The notes: generated by a model from the sequence alone, not told the origin. A stretch of DNA of 64,000 nucleotides from Whalleya microplaca (GCA_022497155.1 MU385760.1:310001-374000); one strand, 5' to 3'. Positions 12,795-24,885 are shown, counted from the stretch's first letter. Program-made: numbers and translations.

Positions 12795-13644
12795 CTTGAC
12801 GTAGGGAGAGAATGTAGTTATGATGTAGGTCTGTCTTTATGCTGAGTTATGGACATGTGTATTACATGTATCTATTCATACCACACACGCTGAAGCTAGA
12901 CAACCCTGGTTTGAGATGCGCCGAGAATGACTCACTCCTGTAAAAACTTAAACATTGAATGAACCGCATTGGGATGCGTCCTGAAATAGGAAAAGAGGAT
13001 AATCCTTGCTGACGAATGCCTGCGGACCTCGTCTGTTGGCCAATATCAACGCTACTTCTGATTATGCGCGGTAAGCAGCGCGATGGGAGAATATGAACCA
13101 AAAGACATAGGTTTCTTATCGATTATATATCAACGTGAGAACCATTATAAGTTGACAACAGGCGAGTATCTATGCCATATTGTGTAAAAGCCACTATGAC
13201 GTTTCAGATAAGTGATGTGGGCAAGTATTGAGTGTCCTTACATATGTGATAGTTCTCCTCAGATTACTTATATGAGGTGTCCTCACACTTTGACTATGTA
13301 AGAGGACATTCCAAGTCATGTAGTTAACGAGATCACGTTGAGTGAGAAATTTCGCAAAGACTTAATACGCAGTAGATAATTTGTATTTACTCTTTAGCTA
13401 GTACTAAGTAAACTCGTCTGCAAGATTACATATCAAGGCCGGGCGACTAAAACTCACACCCCACACTTCAATTTCAAGTCTCAGACCCTTCCTTCGCGAA
13501 TACACAAAACCGATACAGAAGCAACGTGAATACCTCGAGAGGCAACCTTCAGTCATACATAACATCCTATTACCCATCCCCATCATCACACCCTCAATTT
13601 ACAGCCCCTAGATTCCGCCAAGTAGGCAGACCGTAGCCACCACC
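12795..13644. promoter_or_regulatory. Divergent promoter region between the GNAT and SET/MYND genes
   Basis: The two flanking genes are transcribed away from each other, so this 850 bp should hold both promoters. The stretch 13560-13640 is CT-rich and probably the leader of the SET/MYND gene. No gene recognised. Confidence 0.5.
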
Positions 13645-15408
13645 ATGCCTCCTCCCATTCCACCGGGCCTCACGCTCCGCGGCTCCACCACCTCACCGCG
13701 CGGGCGCAGCATCGCAGCGACCCGGGCCTTCGCGGCAGGCTCCACGATCGCGGAGTTCGGGGGCCCGAGCCTCGCGATCCCCGACAGCGCGCACCTGTCA
13801 CAGCAGTGCGCGCACTGCCTCTCCCCCACTTCCCCGGGGGGCGTGCGCGCCTGCACGGGGTGCCGGACGGCGGCGTACTGCACGGCGGCGTGCCAGAAGG
13901 CGGACTGGGCGCTGGTGCACCGGCACGAGTGCAAGGTGTTCCGGCGGGTGCGGGCCGAGGGGCGCGACGTGCTGCCGACGCCGGTGCGCGCGCTGGTGCA
14001 GGCGCTGCTGCGCCCGGACGTGCTCGCCGCCCTGGCCGAGCTGGAGGGGCATGTGGAGCGCGCGCGCGCCGCCGTCGATCGCAAGGCCTGGGCCGATATG
14101 GAGTTGCAGGCCATGGCGGCGCTTCATTACATGGGTCGGGAGCTGAGCCCGCGGAATGTCGCGGGCGCGGTCGAGATTTTGTGCAAGGTGAGTGAGTAGA
14201 GGGCCATAGATCACTTACAGCATGCTATGTTTGGTTGATTGGCCATTGAAACGAAGCTTACGGTGCACACAGCTACAAGTCAACGCATTTAATAGATTGG
14301 ACGTGGACGGTGGACAGACCGGCATGTCTATTCACCCTACGCTATCGATGGTCAACCACTCGTGCGTGCCGAATGCCTTCGTGCAATGTGTAGGACGTAA
14401 TGCTGTCCTACACGCGTACCAAGAGATCAAGGAAGGCGAAGAGATAGAAATCACATATATCGGTAAGATCAGGGCCTGATATTTACTACTTTTCTTGCTG
14501 ATCACTGGTTGGTGCCAGGACACACATTACCTCGTTCATATCGCCAGCAAGCCCTGAAGGCACGATATCACTTTGATTGCAGCTGTCCCCGATGCGAATA
14601 TGATCTAGACGTCTATCAAGTCTGCCAGAGATATCCACATCTGGAACTGAATTCCTTCAGTCTTGCTCCTAACCTTAAAAGATTACGAGATCCTCCTATC
14701 AAACGGCCTTTACATGCAGATAAGCTTCTGCGACGTGAGGTCGAAGAGTCGTATCCAAGCTGCTCGGAGCCCCTTGAGGGATTAACACGAGTGGAAAAAC
14801 TTCAAGTGCTCAGACAGCGGTGGCATATGTGCGCTCGACTTCGAAAAGCTGGGCTGTATGCCGTTGAGCCGCTGAACGACGTACTTGTCGAGGCGAGCGC
14901 TTATTTTGGCGAACAGGGCAACTTCGGATACAGCCTCGCAATTTCGTGTTTTCTGGCACTGAATTGCGACCCTTACATTAGTCCGATGCCGTTTAGTCAG
15001 TCGAGGGTGAAAGGTATGTTTATGTTGGCGAAATTGCTAAGCAATACTGTGACAGGAGATGCGCCTTTGAGAGTGAGCGGAAGTGATGAAGCTCTTGAAA
15101 CTAGGATCTTTCAGGCTCTAAGCGAGATGGATCAAGCCACCATATGCCAGGTAGTACTGTCGATGGTGGTTTACTACAGCCCGGCAGCTCACTCCAACGA
15201 GTGGCAAGTATGCCGCGACGCAAGGGAATTGCTGGCTGACCTCGAGAGCCTCCCCGGCCGGGAGACAGAAAGTGTACTAGTCAAGGCTTTTGCTAAGAAC
15301 CCGAAGGACCCGACAACACAACGCTTCTTCGAGAGCGCAGTCTTGGAACCAATCCAGCAATTGGCCGGGTTTGCTCTGGAGGTTATGGCAAACGAATTCG
15401 GCTCGTAA
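13645..15408 (+). CDS. SET and MYND domain protein (SMYD-like lysine methyltransferase)
   Basis: Putative protein-lysine methyltransferase. Exons 13645-14187, 14273-14462 and 14519-15408 give 540 residues; joins restore ILCKLQVNAFNRLD and EITYIGHTLPRSYRQQ. The SET domain is split by a MYND zinc finger, as in SMYD proteins: N-terminal SET piece RGRSIAATRAF (about 20-30), MYND finger C55-C96 with all Cys/His ligands, then the SET core NHSCVPN at about 209-215 and the post-SET motif CSCPRC. The remaining 300 residues are a helical C-terminal region. Exon 1 is strikingly GC-rich while exons 2 and 3 are near the local average. The gene converges on the Mis18-like gene, with only 29 bp between the two stop codons. 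Confidence 0.88.
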
Positions 15409-15437
15409 GATAGTATAAATAAATATGACGAATGAAT

Positions 15438-17087
15438 TCAACCATTTGAGACCCTGCTCTTTGCCTCTTCTCGTCTTGCGCCACGTAGGCCACGCTTTAA
15501 ATATCGTTTATCGACAGCACCTGATTTTGTAAGGCGCGGAGATTCTCGAAGCTCTATATCAGGCTTATGCGTTCCGATCGACGGTGGCGAGAATATCGAA
15601 TCACAATTTATCGGAGAGCTTGGAATTATACCTCGATCTGGTAGTTGTCTTTTAGCTAGAGGTGTGATAGCAGACGTTTCTGAGCCGGAAGTATCTGCGT
15701 GCTCATGACTACGCGACCTTTTCCCATGCCGGCCTTGTCGAGGAGTCGAGGAATTTATATGTAGATGGCCTATGTCTGAATCGTTTCTCGAGGTTGGAGT
15801 GCGTGCTTCTAACCTCTGTACTCGACCCTTCAGTAGCTCAAACTCCATCTGGAGCGACTCAATATGGCCCGCTCTTTGGCCAATCTTGGTGATACTGCTA
15901 GTGAGGATATCTATTTCTCGTGCTGGGAATACCGGGTCATTAGGAGGAGATTTTCGTGACCGATCTCGGGCGACTTCTTCCCTTAACTGTTTCAGTTCAG
16001 CTTTCAACGAGATAACGTCCTTTGCGTAAGCCCTTGCTGTCGAAATGCTTTCCCTTGCGGTGCTCCTGACACTGTCGAGATCTTCCTTCATTTCCTTCAA
16101 CTCCTGTCGAGCGTGGTCAAGCTCTGACTGAAGTGTCTCCTGTCTCCTTTGGTGTTCTTTACCAGCGTCTTCAAGTTCACTACTTAATGACAGGCGTGTG
16201 TCTGTAATAATTTGTTTTGCCGACAGGATTTCTTGATCGATATAAGTTTGAGTTGGTTTGCCCTGTGCTATTTTCTTCGTTTGCTTCAGCTCACTTTTGA
16301 GTGAAACAATGTCCTTCTCTATTCCGAGAGTATTTGTGTAAGTGCTGGTAAGATTTTGTTGTAAATCAGACACCCCATTTTTGAGCTTCTCGACTTCTCC
16401 GTCAGTGCGAAGGACAGCGTTGTTAAAAGAGGACAGCATTTGATAGCCTGCCTGGTCGAGTCTTTGAACCTCGGCTTGTAAGTGATCAATATTGATTTGG
16501 TCGCCCTCTGATGAGGGTCTGGTATGACGTTGAAATGAATGTAGATCATCCCGGGAATCTGTAGGTGTATCGCCAGTAGTCACACCATTTCGAGTAGCTT
16601 CTTTTAATTTGAGTGTTCTCTGGATGGTGGGTTGGACGACATCGCCTCCTTCAAGGTCAGTGATTATGAGGGATGAGGACCGCAAGAACAATTGGCCTCT
16701 GTAATTATTAGTTTAGAATGTCGACTATGAATCATCTGAAAAAGTGCTCACTTATGTAGAACATGATTGATAGGTGTATCTGTTAGTTGGAGGCCAATAA
16801 CTGTCCGGCATCTTGCACAAGCTACATCTTGAAGTTGACTACAACGAGGTACCTGTCAGCCAAATATCACGGATTCAGGTCATTCCCATTCGTTCATCCA
16901 ATTCATACCAGCTATCTACCAAGGTCTGTTTGTCTCCAAGTCGCGCTGAGCCCGATGGCGTAATCCTGAGGCCAGTCTCACTGGGAACGATGGGACTTAT
17001 ATAGCTTTTGCCAATCTGGGTCCATAGATTCAGGAGTTCGCCTAGGTGGCGCTTGCATTTCATACAGGCACAGGCGACTTGTTGCAT
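15438..17087 (-). CDS. mis18: Mis18-like centromere protein with Yippee/Mis18 domain and coiled coil
   Basis: Candidate subunit of the Mis18 complex that licenses CENP-A loading at centromeres. Rebuilt exons 17087-16909, 16838-16752 and 16698-15438 give 508 residues. The zinc-binding Yippee/Mis18 fold is visible: the first pair C8-M-K-C11, followed by KRHLGELL, and the second pair C67-A-R-C70, followed by RTVIGLQL. The joins create VDSCQLQDVACARC and HKGQLFLRSSSLI, matching the Mis18 pattern of two CxxC pairs and a terminal LF strand. Residues about 120-370 are predicted coiled coil, including SELEDAGKEHQRRQETLQSE. The tail is basic. It is much longer than S. pombe Mis18 through the C-terminal extension. 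Assignment rests on motif pattern, not on a search. Confidence 0.72.
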
Positions 17088-17599
17088 TTTTGCTGATTGT
17101 CCAAAAAAGAAGTAGCCAATTGAGTTATTACATGTAGGGACTAAACAGACATATCTAAGGTCGCGGTTGATGGGTCATTACAAAAGATCGTCGCGGGTTC
17201 CTGCGTTAATGGGGGGAGGGTCGGAATGGGCCTGCCGTTGAGGGTTCAATATGTAGCATTATACGTCGGGTCGTAGGGTCCTGCAGTGTGTGTGTCGACT
17301 ACAATGCGTAGGTAGATGCCCAGACGGAGCCGATAAGCGATAAGCACTCACTGCCTCCCCCACATTGTAACACGACTTGAACAGTGGGGCCATTAGGTAA
17401 GTAGCCTAGGTCCCCACTCTTTGCCTTCTCCCTCCGAGTCCACGCCAATCCTTGCCTGCCCATCATCCCTCACTCATCCTTGCCCTGCCAATGCAAACTT
17501 TCAACCTCTCGAACTCCATGTTCCGCCCTTCGTTCCTTTCTCACAATCCGCCTTTGCCCTTCCCCATCACATCACCATCCTCGACGCCAAGCAGCGACC
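17088..17599. promoter_or_regulatory. Divergent promoter between the Mis18-like gene and REX1
   Basis: About 510 bp between two divergent starts. Positions 17410-17590 are strongly CT-rich and precede the REX1 ATG. Confidence 0.55.
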
Positions 17600-19735
17600 A
17601 TGGATAGCAACACAGTCGCGCCGTCGCAGGAGGGGGGCTTACCTGACACACTCGACAAGACACTCGACTTACTTGCCAATGGCGCCGTATCCCCCGTCCC
17701 AGCCACCGACACAACTCAAGGCCTCGACATACAACCTGCTCAGCCCCAAATACCTACTGGCCTAGCAAACGAGACCTCCATTGACTCCATTGACTCCATT
17801 GGTTCGAAGCGCCCTAAACCCCATGACGAGGATGATGAAGGTTGGCAGACTGTGGACAGGCGCTCCAAGAAGGCCAAGAAGGAGAAGAAGATCCCATCCA
17901 CCAAGTCCTCCAATTACCCTTCTATCACCTTCAATTACAATGCGAAACTCCAGTCCAAGATCACTCTGGATCAATTGCGCAATTTAATACTATACATATT
18001 TGCCGAAGGTGTCGCTCCGCAATGGGTTTCCATCTCGCACCGCCCCCAATTTCGAAAGATAGTCGCAATCATGGTGCCGGGGCTGGAAGAGGCCATGTTC
18101 AAACAGGACGTCGATTTCGTCGCCTACAACGATCCGCTCATCGATTCTGAGCTGAAACCCCGAGTGCTGACGTCGCCCGATGATTATTATCCCCGCCTAC
18201 TCAAGAAAGAGGAGCTTCCTGAAATCTTGAAGGACTTCGCCGACATGTTTCCCCATCTATGGCCGGTTAGAACCCCGGGTAATGAGAAATTTGGAACTAT
18301 ACGCTCGCCGCTGGGTACCATGCTCACGGCACCAGGTGAAAAGACGAAAGAGGAGAAGGCCCAGAGAGGTGTTCAGCCTGCGAAAGAGCCCAAGGGCTGG
18401 AAGGACGATCGCACTAGAATAACCGAGTTCCTGGCAATGCCTGAAGATTTCCAGCCAAATGGCTATGTATTACACCCTGCTTGCATACCTGCAGAGCGCC
18501 GCAAGAACTTCCAAGATCTAGAAGGCTGGGTTCACACAAACGTGGAGAATCTTGACGATGGCAATGTCCCGGAAGAGGAGATTCAGCAAGGGAGTGTCAC
18601 GGCTGGACGGGAAGTCCTTGCCCTGGACTGCGAGATGTGTATGACTGGCCCAGACGAGTATTCTCTAACGAGGATCAGCCTAGTAAATTGGGATGGCACC
18701 GTCGTCTTGGACGAACTGGTCAAACCAGACAAGCCCATTGTCGACTATGTCACCCGTTTCTCAGGCATCACACCACAGATGTTAGCACCTGTGACTACGA
18801 CTCTAAGGGACATTCAGGCGAAGCTACTCGAAATCCTCCATCCTCGCACAATCTTAGTAGGGCATTCTTTGGATTCGGATCTGAAAGCTCTGCAACTCTC
18901 TCACCCGTACATCGTTGATACTGCTATGATCTATCCCCATGTTCGAGGGCCGCCCCTGAAGAACAGTCTCAAATTTCTAACGTCACGGTTTCTTAAGCGG
19001 GAAATCCAGAAAGGTGTCACGGGCCATGACTCGATAGAAGATGCCAAGGCGTGCTTAGATCTCGTGAAGCAGAAGTGTGAGAAGGGGAAGGCATGGGGAA
19101 ACCACGAATCGCAAGGTGAAAATCTATTCCGGCGTCTCAATCGTGCTGGAAAAGCATACCGCGCAAATGGAGGGGTTGAAGCCAAGGGTGGTGTTCACGC
19201 TGGAAAGACGAGCGCCATGATCGACTGGGGCGACCCCATGAAAGGCGCCGGCGCAGCCGCTACGTTTCCCATCGGCTGTAGAACAGACGAGGAGGTCACC
19301 CTGGGTATCCTGCGCGCCGTGAACGGCGACCCCGTGGGCGAAGAAATCCCTGCTGGTGGCGCTGACTTCGTCTTTGCACGATTCCGCGAGCTCGAGGCTT
19401 TTCAGGGATGGTGGAATCAGAACAGTGACCTGTCACCCCCCGGTCTGTTGCCTGACATGTCGCTGGAGACCTGTGTTCAGAACCTTACCCAGCGCATCAA
19501 AGGCATCTACGATGCGTTACCTCCTTGCACCGGCTTCATAGTGTTGAGTGGCTCTGGCGATCCCCGCGAAATGGCCCGCCTACAAGCAATGCAAGCCCAG
19601 TTCAAGAAGGAATACAATACTCCCGGTAGCAATTGGGACGAGCTGAGCGTCAAGTGGACGGATAGAGAAGATCAGGCCCTTAGAAAGGCTGTCGGAATCG
19701 CGCGTAACGGCATTGGGTTTATCGGTGTTAAGTAG
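17600..19735 (+). CDS. rex1: Rex1/Rnh70-type 3'-5' RNA exonuclease
   Basis: Nuclear DEDDh exonuclease expected to trim 5S rRNA, tRNA and other 3' ends. Single exon, 711 residues. The exonuclease domain begins near residue 340 with ALDCEMC (first Asp and Glu). It continues with LTRISLVN and GHSLDSDLKAL (second Asp) and ends with GHDSIEDAKACLDLV (catalytic His and last Asp). This order matches yeast Rnh70. An N-terminal Lys-rich stretch near 90-105 (DRRSKKAKKEKKIP) is a likely nuclear signal. The C-terminal 200 residues match REXO1-type extensions only loosely. The frame is open upstream to a TTG at 17480; the ATG at 17600 is the first plausible start and follows a CT-rich leader. Confidence 0.9.
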   Translation: MDSNTVAPSQEGGLPDTLDKTLDLLANGAVSPVPATDTTQGLDIQPAQPQIPTGLANETSIDSIDSIGSKRPKPHDEDDEGWQTVDRRSKKAKKEKKIPSTKSSNYPSITFNYNAKLQSKITLDQLRNLILYIFAEGVAPQWVSISHRPQFRKIVAIMVPGLEEAMFKQDVDFVAYNDPLIDSELKPRVLTSPDDYYPRLLKKEELPEILKDFADMFPHLWPVRTPGNEKFGTIRSPLGTMLTAPGEKTKEEKAQRGVQPAKEPKGWKDDRTRITEFLAMPEDFQPNGYVLHPACIPAERRKNFQDLEGWVHTNVENLDDGNVPEEEIQQGSVTAGREVLALDCEMCMTGPDEYSLTRISLVNWDGTVVLDELVKPDKPIVDYVTRFSGITPQMLAPVTTTLRDIQAKLLEILHPRTILVGHSLDSDLKALQLSHPYIVDTAMIYPHVRGPPLKNSLKFLTSRFLKREIQKGVTGHDSIEDAKACLDLVKQKCEKGKAWGNHESQGENLFRRLNRAGKAYRANGGVEAKGGVHAGKTSAMIDWGDPMKGAGAAATFPIGCRTDEEVTLGILRAVNGDPVGEEIPAGGADFVFARFRELEAFQGWWNQNSDLSPPGLLPDMSLETCVQNLTQRIKGIYDALPPCTGFIVLSGSGDPREMARLQAMQAQFKKEYNTPGSNWDELSVKWTDREDQALRKAVGIARNGIGFIGVK

Positions 19736-21653
19736 CTAGGGTATAGTATAGGTCGCAAATGGTTTGTGCTACTCACGCTAGCATTGGAAGATGGTGTACG
19801 AGTACGGCGTTCGTATGGATGGTAGCTATCGGGAAGCATGATGACACGAGCCACGAAATGTACAGTCGCGTCGGGACTTTGAGATACCCCCTTATTACGT
19901 CTCTGCTATTAATTTATGGCGATTTTACTCGGTGTTAAAGTCTTGATCTCTGGGCCACTGTGAGATGTCGTCATTCGCAGTCGTGGGGGCTGCTGCTTGG
20001 GCGAAGGTGTTCGCGCCGTCAAGCCGATGCTAGTTCCGAGTACCTCCATATTGCATGGCCATGTGCTATATATGATTGATGTCATCTGCGGCTACGTGCA
20101 GGTCGACGCGTAGAATACCGGCGCCGATAGGCAGTGGTATTGATGCTATTGGTAAAGGAATATGACGGGGATGGAAGAGGCCAGTGTTGGATCCAAAGTG
20201 CAAAAATAGACCGGCTCGTAACGCAATGTCTGCATGCATATCAGGAGCTGCTGGACGACTTCATATGTGTGATTGGCCTTCATCACACCGATATAGTTTG
20301 CGTCTAGGAGGATAGATGCACAGAGATATCGTCCTTCCTGCAACATACAAGTCATATGTAAAACGTGTCTAGGTTAGATGTATTCCTGTATCCTAACACT
20401 ATGTAGGTTGGTTACTAGCTCCCGAATTCCCCCGTCAACCGTTCGTTCCCTAGAGTTCATAGAGTCGTATATCTAGTCTCTCATTCCCTTCTGGGCCTCC
20501 GGTAGTACCAGACAATCGCTTCTTCTCCAGAGTTCTCTCTCATACCTTCTATACCCCCTCGTTGCTCCTCAGCTCACGTGGGAACATTCTTATATCATCT
20601 TACCAGTCGGCCGCCTCGAGGATTCGATATATCACTCGTCTATTCAATACTCTCTTCATACAATGTTAGAAACGTTCCCGATACCTGCTCCTACATACTC
20701 ACACTCACACTCACACATAGATATATACATACAAGCGTACATCGTTGATAAGAGCAAGAGATGTCTTCAGCCGCTCCACTATCATCATCACCGAGTTGCC
20801 TGAGTCCAGTCCACGACGAGCCAGTGGACGTCGAAGGCGGCGACGTGTTCAACGGTGTCCAGGGCGGACAGGACGCCTCTCTCGTGGGATATTGCTAGGC
20901 CAAATGAACCCATTCCTATGGGCGAGGGATAAAGTTGCATCGTATATATATACCTGGAGCAAAAACGACATAGCCTGGCTTTAGGGGCCGCATGCTTCAG
21001 GGAGCTTAGAGAGAAAGGGGGATTATTTCACAGCAAAGGTATATATCTCAAAGGGAGAGCCCATGAGAATCGCGCATGGACCCAGGGAAAGAGAGGGAGT
21101 TATGTTGCACGCTTCTTGTCCATTCGTTATAATCTTGCTACTACTAAACTGTTGCTTTATTCCGCTTCTTGGCACGTTTCAAATTTCTAATTTATGTACT
21201 GGCTAGAAGTATCTAGGTTCGGAGCGCTACAAACCACATCAAGGTTTAAATGAACTGAACTAGCTGAGGGTCTAACAAGATACAACACAGCCATTAAGAT
21301 CCCCCAAAAGTATGACTGCTCGTTCAGGTTCTCTCCATTCATGCTAGATATTGCCTTAAACCCAATAACCCAGGCTCATGTAGTAGGGTCCGGCGAGAAT
21401 ACCACCGCTACAATGATCATAACCATAGCACCATCATCATCATTCTTCACCATATTGAACCGAACCAGACACATTAACTAGCGGTTGAGATAATCTACAC
21501 ACTTTTCGTACGGGGCCGTGTGCTTGAAGTAAGCACACTTCATGGAACGCCAGTTACCAAGCTTCTGCGACCTGTAATACGGAGGGTCGAATTTCGAGTT
21601 GTCGTATCGATACCCTCTTCCCACCTTCCCCTTTTCCCCACCAGGCCGCCTTT
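19736..21653. other. Convergent intergenic region, with a possible small gene
   Basis: Lies between REX1 (+) and PEX5 (-). Positions 20450-20760 look like a CT-rich promoter and leader, which supports the small reading frame listed at 20761. An ACTCAC repeat occupies about 20699-20719. The last 175 bp before 21653 should be PEX5 3' untranslated region. Confidence 0.4.
20761..20898 (+). CDS. Possible small protein or first exon, 45 codons
   Basis: An ATG at 20761 follows about 300 bp of CT-rich, promoter-like sequence and opens a 45-codon frame rich in Ser, Pro and Asp/Val, ending in TAG. Another frame just downstream (to 20984) reads NPFLWARDKVASYIYTW, which looks protein-like. A short intron joining them (donor GTGTCC, acceptor GCTAG) would be only 44 bp with a weak donor, so the link is uncertain. 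I do not recognise the protein; it may not be a gene. Confidence 0.25.
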   Translation: MSSAAPLSSSPSCLSPVHDEPVDVEGGDVFNGVQGGQDASLVGYC

Positions 21654-23659
21654 CTAGAAATCGATCTCGCCGCGGAAGATCTCCGGATCGACGCCGGGGA
21701 CGACCTTGTCGGCGAGGTCGCGGCGGCCCATCTGCGTGAAGACGCGGCGGAGGGTGTCGTAGAGGTTGGTGGAGCGGTTCTGGGTGGTCATGGCGTCGAG
21801 CTGGGCGTCGCTGACGTCGCCGCCGAGCAGCTCGCGGGCCTTCTCGCGGCCCTCCTTCTCGACCGTCTTGTGCATGTTCAGCGCGGCCAGCAGGTGGCCC
21901 GCCGCCTCGCCGTGGCAGCCCATGTTGATGCAGCTGACGCCCAGGTTGTAGCGCGCCCGCACGAAGTTCGGCCGCAGCGTCAGCGCCTTCTCGTACGCCG
22001 CGATCGCGTCCTCGCTCTTGCCGCTGTTGGCCAGCGTCGCCCCCAGCCGGTTCCACAGCAAGTGCACCTGGCTTTCCTTGTTCGACTGGCCCGTCTCCGA
22101 CGAGGCCAGCGCCGCCGAGAAGCAGTCCACGGCCTTGTCGTACTCCTCGGCGCCGTAGAATAGAACGCCCAGCCCTACCTGCACGTCGGGATCCATGTGC
22201 TCACCGCCCGGACTGAGCCTCGCTGCTTTGATGAATAGTTGCGTCACTTGGTCGTGGAGCTGCTGGCGTTCTGTAAAGCCCAGCTCGGAGGGAGACGACA
22301 GATCGGTTGGCGAGATAACTGAAGGATACCTGATAGAGAGCCACCGCTCGAGAGTTCGGTAAGCTGTGCTGTCGTATCCTTCATTTGTGTAAGAGACTGC
22401 CAGGGTCATGAGGGCGGTCATGTTGTTAGGATCGAGGTTCTTCGCCTGTTCTAGAGCTCGGATCGCCGCCGTCTCCTTCTCGTTCTGTGCCTGGGCGATG
22501 CCAAGCTGGACCCAGGCGTCTATGTGCTGGGGATCCTTTTGCGCCGCCGCCTCAAACGCCAAAGCGGCCAAGGAGAGATTGCCGCCCTCGTCCATGATGC
22601 GCATGCCCTCTTCGAAGGGATTTGCCGTATCTTTGAACAGATTGTCGTCTTCAAACAGATAATTCTCGACCTGAGGGTCGCCCATGAGTCTGCTGTGGTT
22701 GATCCCGTCCCAGTTTTCGAAAGGTTCGGCCCATTCAGGATTCCCCAGTTGATCGATCCATTCTTCCTCGTCAACACCCTCTTTGGCGGCCGCTCTTTCT
22801 GCCTGTATACCTCGCCAGATGGACTCGAAGTCGCCAAACTCGTTGGTTTCCGATTCCAAGATCTGCTCGTCCAACTTGTTTAGCTCCGGCTCTAGTGCTG
22901 CGGCTTCGTCCTCGCCCTGCCCCTGCTTGTCCTGCAACTCCAGCTGTTTGAACTGCTCCTCCCATTGCTGGTCGTCGAGCTCCACCAGCTTGCCCTTCCC
23001 TTTCCCCTGGTCTGCCCGCTCTAAAGGTTGCTGCGCAGGGCGATACATGGGGGCGTTGTGCATACCAGCCATACCGTAGTTCATGCCCATACTGCTGCCC
23101 ATATTGCTGACCATGCCCACACCCATCATCGGACGTTGAAACGCCATGGCAGACGGCATGGGACTTGACCGCGAGGAGGTCGCCTGGCCGGTCATCCGTT
23201 GGAACTTGGCATAGTCTTCTGGGCTGAACTGTGTACCTTGCGGCACCTTGAATGCGGACTCCATAGCAGCCTGCGGGTTATGTTGGAATTCGTTGGCCCA
23301 CGAGGGGGAAGTCGAGTTCGCTCGTAAGTGGATGCCATGCGCGGGATGATCTAGTCGTATCTGGTTCATACCCTCGAGCGGCATGTCGGGCAACCGGCCG
23401 TTTTGCTGCAAGAAGCCATTCATCATCTGTAGACACCGGTGGTTAGTCACGGAGATATCGCCGGTAGCGTAGCCAATAAACAAACCTCATCCTGCGGGCC
23501 GTGTTGCGCAGCGGTGCGGAAGCCACCCATACCACTCTGAGGGGTTCCATTCCGGAGGCGGTCTCTCTGCAGACTGTTGTCTTCCTGGGTGTGCTTCGTG
23601 AACTGACTGAGCGGGTTGCCCGCAGTCGAGCACTCCGGGCCTCCACCGAGGAAAGACAT
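21654..23659 (-). CDS. pex5: Peroxisomal targeting signal 1 receptor (peroxin-5)
   Basis: Cycling cytosolic receptor that imports proteins ending in SKL-like PTS1 signals. Exons 23659-23486 and 23426-21654 give 648 residues; donor GTTTGT, acceptor CTACAG. The N-terminus MSFLGGGPECSTAGNPLSQF contains the conserved Cys at position 10 used for monoubiquitination and recycling. The disordered N-half carries WxxxF/Y-type docking motifs: WANEF, WEEQF and WAEPF. The C-half (about 330-620) contains the TPR repeats, including AWVQLGIAQAQNEKE and LWNRLGATLANSGKSEDAI, that form the PTS1 pocket. The stop is TAG. Three other proteins in this window end in SKL and are likely cargo. Confidence 0.96.
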
Positions 23660-24424
23660 GACGATGGCGTTGAGACCGGACCGGGGTAAGTGAGAGGAAG
23701 TAATGCGGATGCAGTAGGTATAGTAGGAGATATAGTGGTAGCTATAATAGAGGTATAGTAGTTATAGTAGTTATAGTAGTTATAGTAGTTATAGTAGGTC
23801 TATGAGGTAGTCAACCGTGTGAAGTGCGAATGCTATGGTGTAGCTACTCTGCAGGTGGACGGGTGGAACAGTCGAGGACGTCGTTGTCCAATATTGCGAT
23901 AGCACGTGGCGGAGCTACAGCTAATAAGAGATGATGATGCACTGGCAACTCTAAGCTCTCTCTCGAAATACACGGAGCCGGTATAGCTGGTGGCTGGTGG
24001 CTGGTAGCTGGGCCTTTGCGTTGGGTAAGTATGTATGTAGGAATGTCAAGTTGGCCTGTGATGATATTACAAAGCCGATCGGGGGAGCAGGTGTTGTACG
24101 AATTGCGCAAGTTGCGTCGGCTAAAATGCCGAGGGACCTGGCCTGCCTGGATCGGGGGAGGCCAATTCTGGGTACCGATGCTCCGAGGTCCCCCCAGTCA
24201 GCCAGTCACGCCCGCCCAGCCCTGCCAGCCACCACAGCGGCACAACTACTACTATATATATATAGGTATGGGAATAGGCATACAACGCATATATAGACCA
24301 TATTGGAACCTGCTTTGGCGAACAACCTGAAGTATAATCATATACACAAAATTGTATATACAGGATACTCTCGTCAATCCAATCAGTCACCATGAGTGTA
24401 GGAAACAATACTTAGTCTATGCGG

Positions 24425-24462
<38 letters not shown>

Positions 24463-24885
24463 TATATATATATATATATGTATATATTTGTATGTGTGTG
24501 CGTGTGCGTGTGCGTTTACATATACATACCGACGTAGAGACACGGGAAGAAATCACCTTAGGTCTGCAACTGACTGGCTCATCGGCATCATTAAAGGAAA
24601 GTAGAGATTTTACATTCAGATGGCCGTCGATGCCGACCCCCGGAACGGAGTAAGATGTCTGTTCTACACGTGCAATATCTCGTTACATATACAGAGGCCA
24701 AGTCTTTCTACCAGACGAGACTTATGCTTCCATGACATATCGCACATTCAGCACGCGGCGAATATCCATGGATATGGGAAGCGACAGTGTCATGCTTTTT
24801 GCCATTGCCCTCTCCCGACTCCGGAACATTCAGCCCCAGCCCAGCCCAGCCCAGCCCAGTCCAGTCCTGCCCTACAAAGGCGCCT
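23660..24885. promoter_or_regulatory. PEX5 upstream region with microsatellites
   Basis: PEX5 and the downstream-listed RRM gene are both on the minus strand, so this region holds the PEX5 promoter and the RRM gene 3' end. Simple repeats: GTTATAGTA units (about 23752-23797), CA/AT/GT tract (24426-24514), CCAGC units (about 24831-24867). No gene recognised. Confidence 0.5.
24426..24514. repeat. Compound CA/AT/GT dinucleotide microsatellite
   Basis: About 17 CA units, then AT units, then GT units with CG interruptions. The CA and GT arms are complementary, so the tract could fold into a cruciform. Confidence 0.9.

Noticed and set aside
17480..17599. Upstream extension of the REX1 frame
   Set aside because: Begins with TTG in a CT-rich leader; the ATG at 17600 is the first good start.
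21478..22056. 192-codon minus-strand frame overlapping PEX5
   Set aside because: Mostly an alternate-frame reading of GC-rich PEX5 sequence; its tail falls in the PEX5 3' region. The tail looks somewhat protein-like but has no support.
24426..24514. Repeat array as CRISPR
   Set aside because: Simple dinucleotide microsatellite without spacers; eukaryotic context.
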